Below, piece after piece: positions 9,430 through 17,728 of a stretch of DNA of 64,000 nucleotides. The DNA lies in the NCBI RefSeq assembly GCF_005938745.2, contig NZ_VCBX02000002.1, positions 124,001 to 188,000 of the forward strand, written 5' to 3'. The stretch's first letter is position 1; every line of letters begins with the position of its first letter. The notes below the pieces were generated by a model, which saw only the letters and a list, made by a program, of their open reading frames with translations, ran no database searches and was not told where the DNA came from. Position numbers and translations under genes: made by a program. Source of the stretch: Rhodococcus sp. KBS0724. GTDB taxonomy: Bacteria; Actinomycetota; Actinomycetes; Mycobacteriales; Mycobacteriaceae.

Positions 9430-10142
9430 TTCTCGTGCTCGAAATCGAGGGCACGAGCAGCAGTCCGTTTGTCCGCCGGCGGGATCCGCGCCGACAACCG
9501 ATCCCGCCCACAACTCGTCAACATCGCCCGCAACCGAGCACGGGTGACGCCTGGCTCCGTGACCGCAGCGACCGCCAACTTCTCTGGGCGTACCGACTCG
9601 GATCCGAGCACCTCGAGCAACCGGTTCCACGACAACTGCGCACTGAGTTCACTGACCGACAGATCACCGAGCACTTCCAAAAAAGCCACCTCGAGACCCG
9701 TCAGATCCGCCTTGGCACGACCCGGCCGCGCCGAACGCGTCAAAAATTTCACCGTCGACGTTCCCGCTGGCGCCCTACCGGGCACCGCGATTTGCCGGAA
9801 CCTGGGAACCTGGGTCGACAACCGCAACGCGCTTGCCGCCGACAGCCCCGCAGGACCGACACCCTTCATATCGCCCACCAGCTCGGCCACCACCGCGGAG
9901 TCCGGCGGCGGACTCATACCCAACGGCGTCTTCACCCCACGCCAGTACACGCCGCGCCGCACCGGAATCAATTCACCCTCGCGGACAAGATTGGAGAGCA
10001 CGTTGCTGATTGTCTTCGACGTTCCGGGGAGTTCGTCATGGTGCCAAAACCGTTCCGCCGAGCCCAACACTCGAGCGCGCGCAGAACCCGGTCTCACCTG
10101 GCGCTGCGGAACCTGAGATTCCACCGCTGCTGAAACCATCAT
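9426..10142 (-). CDS. AbiEi-type antitoxin, transcriptional repressor
   Basis: A 238-residue protein starting MMVSAAVESQVP after a clean GGAGG ribosome-binding site. The N-terminal winged helix-like part includes GTSKTISNVLSNLVREGEL and IPVRRGVYW, matching the AbiEi wHTH domain. The C-terminal domain (GLSAASALRLSTQVPR and later) is the AbiEi antitoxin part. It overlaps the AbiEii gene by 4 bases. Family members bind inverted repeats in their own promoter and neutralise the toxin indirectly (type IV). A palindrome covering the candidate -10 box is present. Confidence 0.85.
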   Translation of the reverse strand: MMVSAAVESQVPQRQVRPGSARARVLGSAERFWHHDELPGTSKTISNVLSNLVREGELIPVRRGVYWRGVKTPLGMSPPPDSAVVAELVGDMKGVGPAGLSAASALRLSTQVPRFRQIAVPGRAPAGTSTVKFLTRSARPGRAKADLTGLEVAFLEVLGDLSVSELSAQLSWNRLLEVLGSESVRPEKLAVAAVTEPGVTRARLRAMLTSCGRDRLSARIPPADKRTAARALDFEHEK

Positions 10143-10149
10143 CCATCCC

Positions 10150-10174
10150 ACCTCCGGCAATCCCCTATTATAGG
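10150..10174 (-). promoter_or_regulatory. promoter and candidate operator of the AbiE pair
   Basis: On the minus strand TATAAT (10167-10172) lies in a perfect 5-1-5 palindrome CCTAT-T-ATAGG (10164-10174) and is followed by GGAGG (10151-10155) and the abiEi start at 10142. The overlap of the -10 box and palindrome fits autorepression. No strong -35 is seen. Confidence 0.5.
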
Positions 10175-10543
10175 CGAACTTGCAGATCAAGCTGAACAAT
10201 GTGACACGAGAAGCTCCCGAGAAGGGCCTTCGGACGAGAACTGCGCGCCGCACTCCCCTATCTTCACGAACAGCGAGCCACAGCCGACGAGAAACGACAC
10301 AAGGAAATCGGTACCCGCGACGCGGATAACGCATCCCTACACAGCTATGTCATCGTCATCGCATGGAGACCCGATACCAACGCACCAACGTGTGGCCGAC
10401 ACCAAAATTCTGTGCTCACTATGTGAAGTGAGATCAACACCCTGACACCGGCGCCGAAATCCATCAACCGCTGGCAACAGCGCCTAGTCTCGAAATCAGT
10501 CTCACCACCGAATTCGCTAGTCAGTTAAAAAGAAGGGCCACGC
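10175..10543. other. intergenic region upstream of the repeat protein
   Basis: About 370 bp without a credible ORF. It separates the leftward AbiE pair from a rightward gene, so it presumably holds the promoter for the latter; an AGAAGGG Shine-Dalgarno-like stretch precedes ATG 10544. Nothing else is visible. Confidence 0.35.
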
Positions 10544-11110
10544 ATGACCACTCACGCACACGCCCGGCGGACTCCACGACCACAAACCCCTTGCGCGAAA
10601 CCATCCGACATCCATTCCCGACTCGCGACCGGTGCCCGCACCATCATCGTCGACGCCGATCAACTGTTCGAACTCGACGACACACACTTCACCACCGCGA
10701 AACAAGCCTGGACGATGCGCATCACCGGCATTTCCCAGGTGAAAATCAACCTCACGAAGAAACTCCCCCCACGAGTCACGATCGTCGCCTCAGACTCATC
10801 AATAGTTCAGGTCACCGGCTTTACTGAACTCCACGCCTACACAAATGCCACAGTGGACGCTTTCGATAATTGCAGGGTCACCGGCCACAACAACTCGACC
10901 ATCAACGCCTGCGACAAGGCCGAGGTCAACGCCATGGAGAACACAATGGTCAACGCCTACGACATGGCGACAGTTCATGCCACCGGGAATGCGGTCGTCC
11001 ACGCCGCGGACAAGACGAAAGTGTTCCTCCACGACAATGCTGTCGCCACAGCCGTGCGCGGAGTCACCGTTTTGGGTCCCAGTCGACACAACGTCACCGT
11101 CCGCCCGTGA
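10544..11110 (+). CDS. octapeptide-repeat protein, predicted beta-solenoid
   Basis: A 188-residue protein. After an N-terminal ~80 residues of ordinary composition, residues 81-176 form twelve consecutive 8-residue units, such as HAYTNATV, NACDKAEV, NAYDMATV, HATGNAVV and HAADKTKV. The pattern is [HND]-A-x-[DN]-[NK]-x-x-V, with Val/Ile in the last position of nearly every unit. Such strict short-period Asn/Asp/Ala/Val repeats usually form right-handed beta-helices. No signal peptide or transmembrane segment is seen. Function unknown. It is a stand-alone gene between the AbiE pair and the partition region. Confidence 0.7.
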   Translation: MTTHAHARRTPRPQTPCAKPSDIHSRLATGARTIIVDADQLFELDDTHFTTAKQAWTMRITGISQVKINLTKKLPPRVTIVASDSSIVQVTGFTELHAYTNATVDAFDNCRVTGHNNSTINACDKAEVNAMENTMVNAYDMATVHATGNAVVHAADKTKVFLHDNAVATAVRGVTVLGPSRHNVTVRP

Positions 11111-12039
11111 AATTCTCGCAGATTGCCCGCAGCTTCAGCGGAAACTGAGTTCCACCCGATTCTCTCGATACACGACCGTGGATTCACCGCACTTCGGGCA
11201 AATCTCACCGACGACGCGCGAATCGACTATCGAATCCAAGTCGGCTGTTGCCGAACAACTTCGCAAACGCGCCTGGATGCCTGCTGCACTGCCCCAAGTG
11301 CAGCGCTGCACTTTCTAGCAGCACAATGCGCGAGTCGGCCAAGAACAGGTGCACGGACACTCTTGGACGCACACCCTGGCATGTGCCGAAACAGCAGAGA
11401 ATCAGGCACACAATTTCCTTGCAGGGTGTCATGCCTCGTCGGATTACCTCCACAGCCGTGGCTTGCCATTGGCACTCCTTAACCGACGAAAATCCCCCAC
11501 CTCCAAGAGGTGGGAAACTTTCGTCATGTCTAGGCCTCAAGTTTTAGTCCTCGCTCCACTGGTTATGCCTTCTCGTGCGGCGGCAAGTTCTCGAGCGGGG
11601 CCGCCGCAGTGGGTCCACCTCCCGTGCGGTCACAGCCGGAGTTGGACGAAGGGGAAAGTGCATCGCGTCGGACCGATGCGTACCCACCGGCGCTGCGCTC
11701 ACAGGTCTAGCGTCGGTGGGTCCCGCCGACCAAGCCCCACCCCGACGATCGGGACAGGCGTAGGAAACAAATGCAGGGGCTGGTTTCGAATTCGATGCCA
11801 CTGGTTGGATAACTACGGTCGCGCGGCGTTGCAGAACAGTCCCTGGCTACACGCGATGAATGAGGGCGATATCGGACGCGAGTTTTCGCTTCGTCTGGCC
11901 TGCCTGTCGGTCGTCATTCACCGGAACTGGGCTCACCTGGTCTCCGCCCGGCACGCCCGCTCTGTCCTCACCTGAATCCGTGAAGCGCTCGATCTCGGTG
12001 CTGGATGAGCGGGATGGGCGCAAGTTTTCTTGCACCTTG
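11111..12039. other. long gene-poor stretch
   Basis: About 930 bp in which all frames look non-coding. It contains a strong hairpin at 11485-11525 of the type seen at IS200/IS605 right ends, but no convincing TnpA or TnpB remnant in any frame. It may be the remains of a small mobile element. Confidence 0.4.
11485..11525. repeat. two-tier hairpin, possible IS200/IS605-type end
   Basis: Outer arms GACGAAA (11485-11491) and TTTCGTC (11519-11525) enclose two 4-nt internal loops and a perfect inner 8-bp stem CCCACCTC/GAGGTGGG with a CAA loop. Imperfect subterminal hairpins like this are typical of IS200/IS605 ends; it is not followed by a T-run, so a simple terminator is less likely. Confidence 0.4.
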
Positions 12040-12183
12040 GCACTCACAATTGCATGTCTGCAAGCAGGCGCTGCTGCACGCATATTTGCGGTCGTTCATG
12101 CGCGCATACTTGCACGCATAGGTGCTTGTATACATGCACGCATAGATGCGGGCATGTATGCGTGCGTACTCAAAGGCATGAAT
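12040..12183. repeat. 12-bp phased repeat array, left (12 units)
   Basis: Twelve contiguous 12-bp units without a break in register. Eleven start with GC, and many resemble GCACGCATANNT (for example the units at 12076, 12112 and 12136). The units are degenerate but the period is exact, which makes every translated frame show a 4-residue pattern and produces spurious ORFs. The array lies just downstream of the DUF2637 gene and shares its unit type with the larger array at 13500. A DNA-binding site array (centromere or origin iterons) is the natural interpretation. Confidence 0.85.
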
Positions 12184-12272
12184 GCGCTGGTCGCGACCGG
12201 CACGGCTGGACGATGGGTTCAGGAGAATTGCTGCATCGTGGTGACATGACCACCCCTCCCCCATCGTGTCCC

Positions 12273-13127
12273 TTAACCGACATTCGTTAGCTGGCGTCCT
12301 TGAGGGACGAGCGGACGGCTTTCTTTCGCCTCGTCGATCCACCGATAGATGGTGGATGGGGACCGGTCGACGGCTGCTGCGATGTCTGTCATCGACGATC
12401 CACTCGCGTTCAGGGCAAGTGCATACTCTTTTCTGTCCTCATTTGAAGCGAATTTCTTGATTTCGGACTCTGAGAGCTCTTCTGGCGCATTGAAGTCTTC
12501 TTTGGATGGATCGGTCGAGGGATCCCCCGTTACTTCCTCCTCGTTCGCCTCAGGGATAGCCGGCAGAGGGATTGCTGTTTCATTTTTGCTGGCGATCAAG
12601 GAGGGAGTGGGATGTGGTCGTGATCGACGAGCCAGAATCGTCAGTCCATGGGATGAGAACAGCAGGGCTACCGGTGCGATGGTTGCGATGACAGCGGCCA
12701 ACCATGGATTGAATCCTGGCGCGTGGTTGGTATACGCGTGCAGTGCGTTGCCGAAGATGCTGGCGGTCGCGGAGAAGATCAGCACTATCCAGAAGAAGCG
12801 ACGATCGCTTCTCCCCTTCTCCCCTGGCGCGTCAGCAAGCCAGACGACCGAAATTGTGGCTTGCAGAATGGCGCCGTCGAGCAGGATTGCGAACAACCAT
12901 GAGAGCTCTCTAGGTTGTCCGACTTGCGTGAAGAGGTCCCACAAGGCCGCGAAGCTGAGTACGAATGAGGCCACCGTGATGACTCCAGTGAGCACTACAG
13001 CGCTCCAGAACGGCGCTCGACTGGGACTGGTGGTGGCCTCGTCCCGCGCAGAATTGTCGGTTTGATCGTCGTTCTGGGTGCTGCCGGCTGCGCTATCTGA
13101 GTGGAGCGAGTTCCGAAATGGAGGCAC
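12273..13127 (-). CDS. DUF2637 membrane protein with C-terminal helix-turn-helix
   Basis: A 284-residue protein from a GTG start with a good GAGAGGA ribosome-binding site 7 bases upstream; the longer open frame upstream is unlikely to be translated. About 50 acidic/polar residues are followed by four predicted transmembrane segments (from FWSAVVLTGVITVASFVLSF to AAVIATIAPVALLFSSHGL), matching DUF2637, a family frequent on actinomycete plasmids near transfer and replication genes (SpdB-like). The last ~60 residues contain a helix-turn-helix, MTDIAAAVDRSPSTIYRWID. It is thus a membrane protein with a cytoplasmic DNA-binding tail, flanked on both sides by 12-bp repeat arrays. A role in tethering or segregating plasmid DNA at the membrane is inferred. 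Confidence 0.8.
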   Translation of the reverse strand: MPPFRNSLHSDSAAGSTQNDDQTDNSARDEATTSPSRAPFWSAVVLTGVITVASFVLSFAALWDLFTQVGQPRELSWLFAILLDGAILQATISVVWLADAPGEKGRSDRRFFWIVLIFSATASIFGNALHAYTNHAPGFNPWLAAVIATIAPVALLFSSHGLTILARRSRPHPTPSLIASKNETAIPLPAIPEANEEEVTGDPSTDPSKEDFNAPEELSESEIKKFASNEDRKEYALALNASGSSMTDIAAAVDRSPSTIYRWIDEAKESRPLVPQGRQLTNVG

Positions 13128-13499
13128 TGTGCCGTCCTCTCTTATGTCGGTTGTGGTGCGATTCGTATGGTTTCGCAGATACGAAATGTGAGAAGTCGAG
13201 CGAAAAGGCAGGGGAGACCAGACGGTGCTCAGTCCCACTGCGGCACTCGCAGCTCTCGCAAATGGTGGTTCGTGGCGGTTTTCGGCGATCGATCGTGCGA
13301 TTATCCGTGAGCGGATTGCGAAATTTTGCGGCTTCGGACGAGCTAGTTGAGCTGAGAATATCCCATCATTTTCGCATCTCAGTTCGCGGTAACCGCTGGT
13401 AGAAGACGTTTCTTGCTGAGATGGATCGCAGCGTTTTCGCATCTCTGCGGTGCTGGCAATTCTGCAAGATTTCGTTCCCAAATGCAAGAACAAACACAA
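13128..13499. other. intergenic region before the large repeat array
   Basis: About 370 bp upstream of the DUF2637 gene. The open frames here are poor in coding character. The ribosome-binding site of the DUF2637 gene lies near its left end, and the 12-bp array starts at its right end. Confidence 0.4.
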
Positions 13500-13979
13500 G
13501 CAAGCAAGAATGCTTGCAAGCTTGCGCGCATCATCACGTGCATCTGTTCGTGCATTGTTTCACGCACACATGCTTGCATATTTGCTGTCATGCAAGCATG
13601 AACAAGTGCTCGCAAACATGTAATTAAACAAACCAGCAAGTTTGCATGCTTCTACGCATGTATAGATGCTCGCATGTATGCGTGAAAGCTTGCTCACTTG
13701 TTTGCACGCATTCATGTTTGCAATTTTGCTTCAAATTTTACAAGCAACTTTGCGCGCAAATTTGCTTTCATGTGTGCGTGCAATAACGCATGTTTAATTG
13801 CTTGCAAACTTGCCAACACCAAAGCATGTTTACTTGCATGTGCGAATGCGCGCATACTTGCACTCATACACGCAAGCGTGCGCGCATCGATACGTGCATG
13901 CTTGCATAGTTGCTAGCAAGTGTTCATGCGAGTATGGTTGCGTGCATGAGAGCGCGCAGCCGTGCATGCGCGACCGCGC
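13500..13979. repeat. 12-bp phased repeat array, right (40 units), candidate centromere
   Basis: Forty consecutive 12-bp units in perfect register over 480 bp. Thirty of 40 begin with GC, and the rough consensus is GCNYGCAWNNTT (examples: units at 13512, 13572, 13800 and 13848). Individual units differ widely, so this is not a recent tandem duplication but a maintained periodic signal. It ends about 150 bp before parA and lies between the divergent DUF2637 and parA genes, the expected place for a ParB-binding centromere. A replication origin with iterons is the alternative. The apparent ORFs crossing it owe their 4-residue periodicity to the 12-bp unit. Confidence 0.9.
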
Positions 13980-14129
13980 GCAAGAACCGGTACGACGATT
14001 TCGAGAAGACATCCATTTCCAGAAAATCACCGGCCGCCCCAATGACTCTGACTTCACGCTGATGTTCGCAGCCGTTGATCGGCAAGTGATCCCAGCACCC
14101 GCCGTCGATACCGAAAGTGAGGTGCGGGC

Positions 14130-14918
14130 ATGACCTCGCACAGACAAGCACGCGTACTTGCGATCGCACTCCAGAAGGGCGGCGTCGGAAAGACGACGAC
14201 AGCTACCAACCTCGCCGTCGAGTTGACCCTCCTCGGACTCAAAGTCCTCCTGATCGATCTGGATCAACAGGCGAACGCAACGCAGGGACTCGGAATCGAA
14301 CTCGGCAGCGACGACGCCACCATGTACGAGGTACTCCACGAAGACCGCTCGGAGCGTGTCGCTCTCACCGAAGTCATCAAGGCCAGCACACACGGACCGG
14401 ACGTTGCCCCCGGCGACCTTGCACTGCGCAAGCTCGAACGAACCGGCCTCGGTGCCGGAGGGCAAGCCCGGTTGGCACGTGAACTCGACGCATTGACCGG
14501 TTACGACATCGTCGTCATCGACTGCCCACCGTCTTTGGGGGAGTTGACCACTGCAGCCATCGCAGCAGCGGACAGTGTCCTCGCCACCGTCTCACCAGGC
14601 GCAGACGAACTCAAAGCCCTCGTCGGGCTGGGAAACACAGTGCTCGATGTTCAGGAAGGACTGAACGCCGACGTCGACATCCATTTCGTGCTCGTGACGA
14701 ACTTCGACGGACGCACCCAGCTCGCAAAGGACGTTCGCAAGAACCTACGACGCGACTGGCCGGACGAGTACCTCGGCGAGATCTCCCAAACCATCCGCGT
14801 GGGTGAGGCAACAGCGAAACAGATCCCGGTCTCGCTCCATGCCCCCAGCAGCACCGCAGCCGGCGACTACAAGAGAACAGCACGACAGATCGCTGAGAGG
14901 ATGAAGATCAATGTCTAA
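14130..14918 (+). CDS. parA: ParA-family partition ATPase
   Basis: A 262-residue ParA/MinD-type ATPase. The deviant Walker A box KGGVGKTTT is at residues 16-24, followed by LLIDLDQQANAT (switch region) and VVIDCPPSLGELT (Walker B-like). There is no N-terminal DNA-binding domain, so it is a short type Ib-like ParA. It moves plasmid copies over the nucleoid together with a centromere-binding partner. It overlaps the next gene by 8 bases, indicating coupled translation, and lies directly after the 40-unit repeat array. Confidence 0.93.
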   Translation: MTSHRQARVLAIALQKGGVGKTTTATNLAVELTLLGLKVLLIDLDQQANATQGLGIELGSDDATMYEVLHEDRSERVALTEVIKASTHGPDVAPGDLALRKLERTGLGAGGQARLARELDALTGYDIVVIDCPPSLGELTTAAIAAADSVLATVSPGADELKALVGLGNTVLDVQEGLNADVDIHFVLVTNFDGRTQLAKDVRKNLRRDWPDEYLGEISQTIRVGEATAKQIPVSLHAPSSTAAGDYKRTARQIAERMKINV

Positions 14919-15273
14919 TTCGCCCGGAATCGGGTCTACCAGCACTCGACCATCCCGCGCGCAGCGCAGAGAAGAAGCAGCCAGGGTACTTCCGGAGCCT
15001 GCGCCCCGGGAAGTCGCTCAGCAACCCACTCAGGTGCCCGCTCCGGCTGCAGCACGCCAAGCTCCTGCGGCCACCACAAGCCTGGAACCGAAGCGTGGCC
15101 CCGCCAAGGAACCACTCAATACCCGGATCCTGGTGAACACCTCCAAGCGCCTCAACTGGTTCACCAGCAAGCACGGATACGCGGTCACTCAGGTCGTCGA
15201 CGTCGCACTGCAAGAGTTCCTGGACCGAAACAACGTCCCGGACGTCGACGCAAACGGGGAAATCACCGAATAG
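14911..15273 (+). CDS. small ParB-like centromere-binding protein
   Basis: A 120-residue protein overlapping parA. The first ~70 residues are a disordered Pro/Ala/Arg-rich tail, which in type Ib partition proteins stimulates the ParA ATPase. The last ~50 residues (NTRILVNTSKRLNWFTSKHG and VTQVVDVALQEFLDR) have the size and pattern of a ribbon-helix-helix-type dimerisation and DNA-binding domain. The likely ligand is the adjacent 12-bp array. The ParB assignment rests on position, size and this pattern. Confidence 0.75.
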   Translation: MSNSPGIGSTSTRPSRAQRREEAARVLPEPAPREVAQQPTQVPAPAAARQAPAATTSLEPKRGPAKEPLNTRILVNTSKRLNWFTSKHGYAVTQVVDVALQEFLDRNNVPDVDANGEITE

Positions 15274-15279
15274 CTCACG

Positions 15280-15468
15280 GTGGGGGAGCGAAGGCAGGGG
15301 AACGAGCCAGTCGCCCAGTTCGACCGCGACGACACGATTCCAACCGAAGAACTCCCTCCTCGAGAAGAACTCGACACGATTCCGACCCGATATCCACCGA
15401 AGCCGACACCCATGAGCGAAGTACGCGATCAAAACCGCACAGACAACCAGGAAGGGGAGTGGCCATGA
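15280..15468 (+). CDS. small acidic hypothetical protein after parB
   Basis: A 62-residue ORF from a GTG start 7 bases after the parB stop. It is rich in Asp, Glu and Pro, with the near-repeat DTIPTEELPPREELDTIPTR. It could be the third gene of the par operon or a chance frame. It ends 6 bases from the convergent rep gene. Confidence 0.35.
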   Translation: MGERRQGNEPVAQFDRDDTIPTEELPPREELDTIPTRYPPKPTPMSEVRDQNRTDNQEGEWP

Positions 15469-15473
15469 CCTAG

Positions 15474-17396
15474 TCAGGTTGACGGCCCAGCATCCAACAA
15501 CGCGGCGTAATAGGCCTCGTCCGGAGGGTTCGCAGCGTCCTCGACAACTGCATAGAGATCAAGAGGCAAATCAGGTGGGGTACGGGCATCTTCCCGCGCA
15601 GCAAGCCACTCACGCCAGACGATGCGCTCAGCCCGGTGCCTAACGACCCGCTCACGCACTGCCGTTGCCAATCCGTGCAAATGCGCAATCGTGTCCAGAT
15701 CGACCGAACCTAGAACAATCTGGTTGTTTTCCACAGCGATCAGACCGGCAACACGAAGATCCAGCAATGTTTCGTAGCCACTGGTTCGACCGATTGAAGC
15801 TGCCGCGAGTACATCTTCGATGGTCAAGGGTGCTGCCGATGAAGCAACGACGTCATAGACAGCCTTGTGCCGCCATCCGATCACGCTCCAAGCTGGATGT
15901 ACTGATTCAATCTGCAACTCCTGCCTGGAGAACTCAACCTCGTCGTTCGATCCCTCGCTCCCCGCCGTGACAAGCGCGTAACGATCCGGATTTTGGCCCA
16001 TTCCTCGTTCGATCAGAAGCAATGGAGAACCTGGAGTTTCCCTAAGACGCCCCAGTATCGACCAGACCGTTGACTCCGGAAGCAGCCCCGCTGCAATTGA
16101 GAGCGATCGCCCACCTACACCGACAACGGGCACACCATCGACCTCATGTCCTGAGACCGCGGCAGACCAGGCAAGCGCCTGAATGACCGCATAGGTCGTC
16201 CATCTGTCTTTCCGACCTTGGTATTCACGGGTGACCCAGTTGCTTGCAGTCGTAAGCCACTTCCGTAAAGCCGGACTGTGAGTCCCCCCTGTGTGCTTTA
16301 TCTTGTGCCCGGTATCCCGGACAGGTTCTGGAAGGGACGATGCGACCCACTTAAGTGACTGAAGAGCGTCCCGGAGTATGGCCTGATCCGGATTGGCATA
16401 GTGAACGTACGCAGCCCGTAGACCAGCCCACTCTGACGTGTATGAGCGAGCAACAACGTTGGCCGGCGTGGCTCCGATCAGGATCTCGTGAGTAACGACC
16501 GATTGACGAGCCTCGGAACGAGATGGCCATCTCGTTGTATCGAGCCGACCTGTCTCAGCGAACAAAGTCACCGAATCAGGCGGTGTTGACGCGGCACGGC
16601 AGAAACTCGGATGCAGACGCACATGATCGCCGGCACCGATAATTCGGTCGCTCACGTGTGATGCGTGGATTTCAGCCTGGACTCCACTTGTACGCGCATT
16701 CGGAGTCGGGATACCGCCGAGCAGGGCAGCGAGACGGGGCAAAGTTTCTGGGTCGGATCTAACGGCAAAGGAGTCCACTGCTGTGGCTAGATCTTCGACA
16801 AGCCGGCGATGACCGCCTTCGCGGCATGCCGATCCAGGAACAGTGATGCAGCCCGTCGCTGCATTCGTCATGGGAGTGATGTCCAGCGTGGGCAGCCTCA
16901 CAGCGAGCTGGTCCAACAGCGAGCGAAGCTCATTGACAGCGATCGATCTCCCCGGTGCCAACGGGACCAAGACGTGCCGACCGCCACTGCTCGACACATC
17001 GACCACCGCACGGCCGCCACATTCCCCAAGCCACGTCAAAACCCGGGCGACATCCTCAACAACCGCCCCGTGACCATGGTGTTTAGCGTCGAAATCGAGT
17101 GCAATGACCGCAGCTCTACCACGCAAGAACAACGGGACAGCCGCCGGCACAACGGGAAGTTTCGTCGTCAAAGGACGTGCCGACACGAAGCCTTGCCGCG
17201 CCACGTCATAGAGCCGCATCGACCGACGAGCAGCAAGCAGTGGAGCAAGACGGGACCATATGCGGTCCGGCGTCGACTCAATCAAGCCGACACGAACGGT
17301 AGATCCTGTACCAATTTCAGGGCGCGATGTACCCTGAGACATGTCCGCCAAGACAGTCCCTTCGGGGAAGTGCAACACGAGTCGCGAGCTAGTCAC
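15474..17396 (-). CDS. plasmid replication protein with primase-like (AEP) motifs
   Basis: A 640-residue protein. Residues about 95-145 show the two conserved signatures of archaeo-eukaryotic primase folds: VIALDFDAKHHG (Asp101 and Asp103) and SSSGGRHVLVPL (the s-x-H motif, His141). A later LDITPM may give the third acidic residue. The C-terminal half has helical, winged-helix-like segments (TIEDVLAAASIGRTSGYETL) suitable for DNA binding. The architecture suits a Rep initiator with primase activity. It is convergent with the par operon and preceded on its own strand by an RHH regulator gene. The start could be residue 1 or Met19. Confidence 0.65.
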   Translation of the reverse strand: MTSSRLVLHFPEGTVLADMSQGTSRPEIGTGSTVRVGLIESTPDRIWSRLAPLLAARRSMRLYDVARQGFVSARPLTTKLPVVPAAVPLFLRGRAAVIALDFDAKHHGHGAVVEDVARVLTWLGECGGRAVVDVSSSGGRHVLVPLAPGRSIAVNELRSLLDQLAVRLPTLDITPMTNAATGCITVPGSACREGGHRRLVEDLATAVDSFAVRSDPETLPRLAALLGGIPTPNARTSGVQAEIHASHVSDRIIGAGDHVRLHPSFCRAASTPPDSVTLFAETGRLDTTRWPSRSEARQSVVTHEILIGATPANVVARSYTSEWAGLRAAYVHYANPDQAILRDALQSLKWVASSLPEPVRDTGHKIKHTGGTHSPALRKWLTTASNWVTREYQGRKDRWTTYAVIQALAWSAAVSGHEVDGVPVVGVGGRSLSIAAGLLPESTVWSILGRLRETPGSPLLLIERGMGQNPDRYALVTAGSEGSNDEVEFSRQELQIESVHPAWSVIGWRHKAVYDVVASSAAPLTIEDVLAAASIGRTSGYETLLDLRVAGLIAVENNQIVLGSVDLDTIAHLHGLATAVRERVVRHRAERIVWREWLAAREDARTPPDLPLDLYAVVEDAANPPDEAYYAALLDAGPST

Positions 17397-17408
17397 TCGT
17401 TACTTTCG

Positions 17409-17436
17409 AAAAACCCTCGGTTATCCGGGGGTTTTT
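17409..17436. terminator. bidirectional stem-loop with A/T flanks
   Basis: A 12-bp stem with one G-T pair (17409-17420 with 17425-17436) around a TTAT loop. Five A on one side and five T on the other let it act as an intrinsic terminator in both directions. It lies between the RHH gene and rep, both leftward, so it may limit rep expression as an attenuator. Confidence 0.7.
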
Positions 17437-17515
17437 CCTTTTTCACGTGCTGCATAAATTCAGTTGAATGCCTGCTCCTACGGTCAAGTGCGGAGCAGTT
17501 ACAAGTGCAGTCCAG

Positions 17516-17728
17516 CTATGCAGTCAGAGGAAGTACCCCCTGGTCATGTCCACGATTGAGTTCAAGCGCGAGATCCTCACGATCACTGGCGATCGCGATC
17601 AGGTCAGCCACGTACTGGCTCAGAGATGTAGCGCCTGCCGAACTCCGCTGTGTCTTGAGTGTCTCGATCAGCTCTGACGGGAGTCGGACAGTCAGTGACG
17701 TCCGGTCACCCTTACTGGGCATCGGCAT
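17516..17728 (-). CDS. ribbon-helix-helix (CopG-like) regulator upstream of rep
   Basis: A 70-residue protein starting MPMPSKGDRTSLTVRLPSEL after an excellent GGAGG site 7 bases before ATG. The sequence is a classic ribbon-helix-helix: the beta-strand TSLTVRLP, helix A (ELIETLKTQRS) and helix B (SLSQYVADLIAIA). It lies 120 bp upstream of rep on the same strand with a stem-loop between. Small RHH repressors of this kind control copy number on many plasmids; that role is inferred from context. Confidence 0.8.
   Translation of the reverse strand: MPMPSKGDRTSLTVRLPSELIETLKTQRSSAGATSLSQYVADLIAIASDREDLALELNRGHDQGVLPLTA

Noticed and set aside
8506..10116. 536-residue plus-strand open frame
   Set aside because: It is antisense to the AbiEi/AbiEii pair, is Arg/His/Pro-rich and matches no family; it is a shadow caused by high GC.
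12040..13979. CRISPR array
   Set aside because: Units are 12 bp, contiguous and degenerate; there are no spacers, no ~30-bp direct repeats and no cas genes.
13413..14133. Open frames with 4-residue Ala/Cys periodicity (also 11860-12249)
   Set aside because: The periodicity is a direct translation of the 12-bp DNA repeat; all frames of the arrays show it, so these are not proteins.
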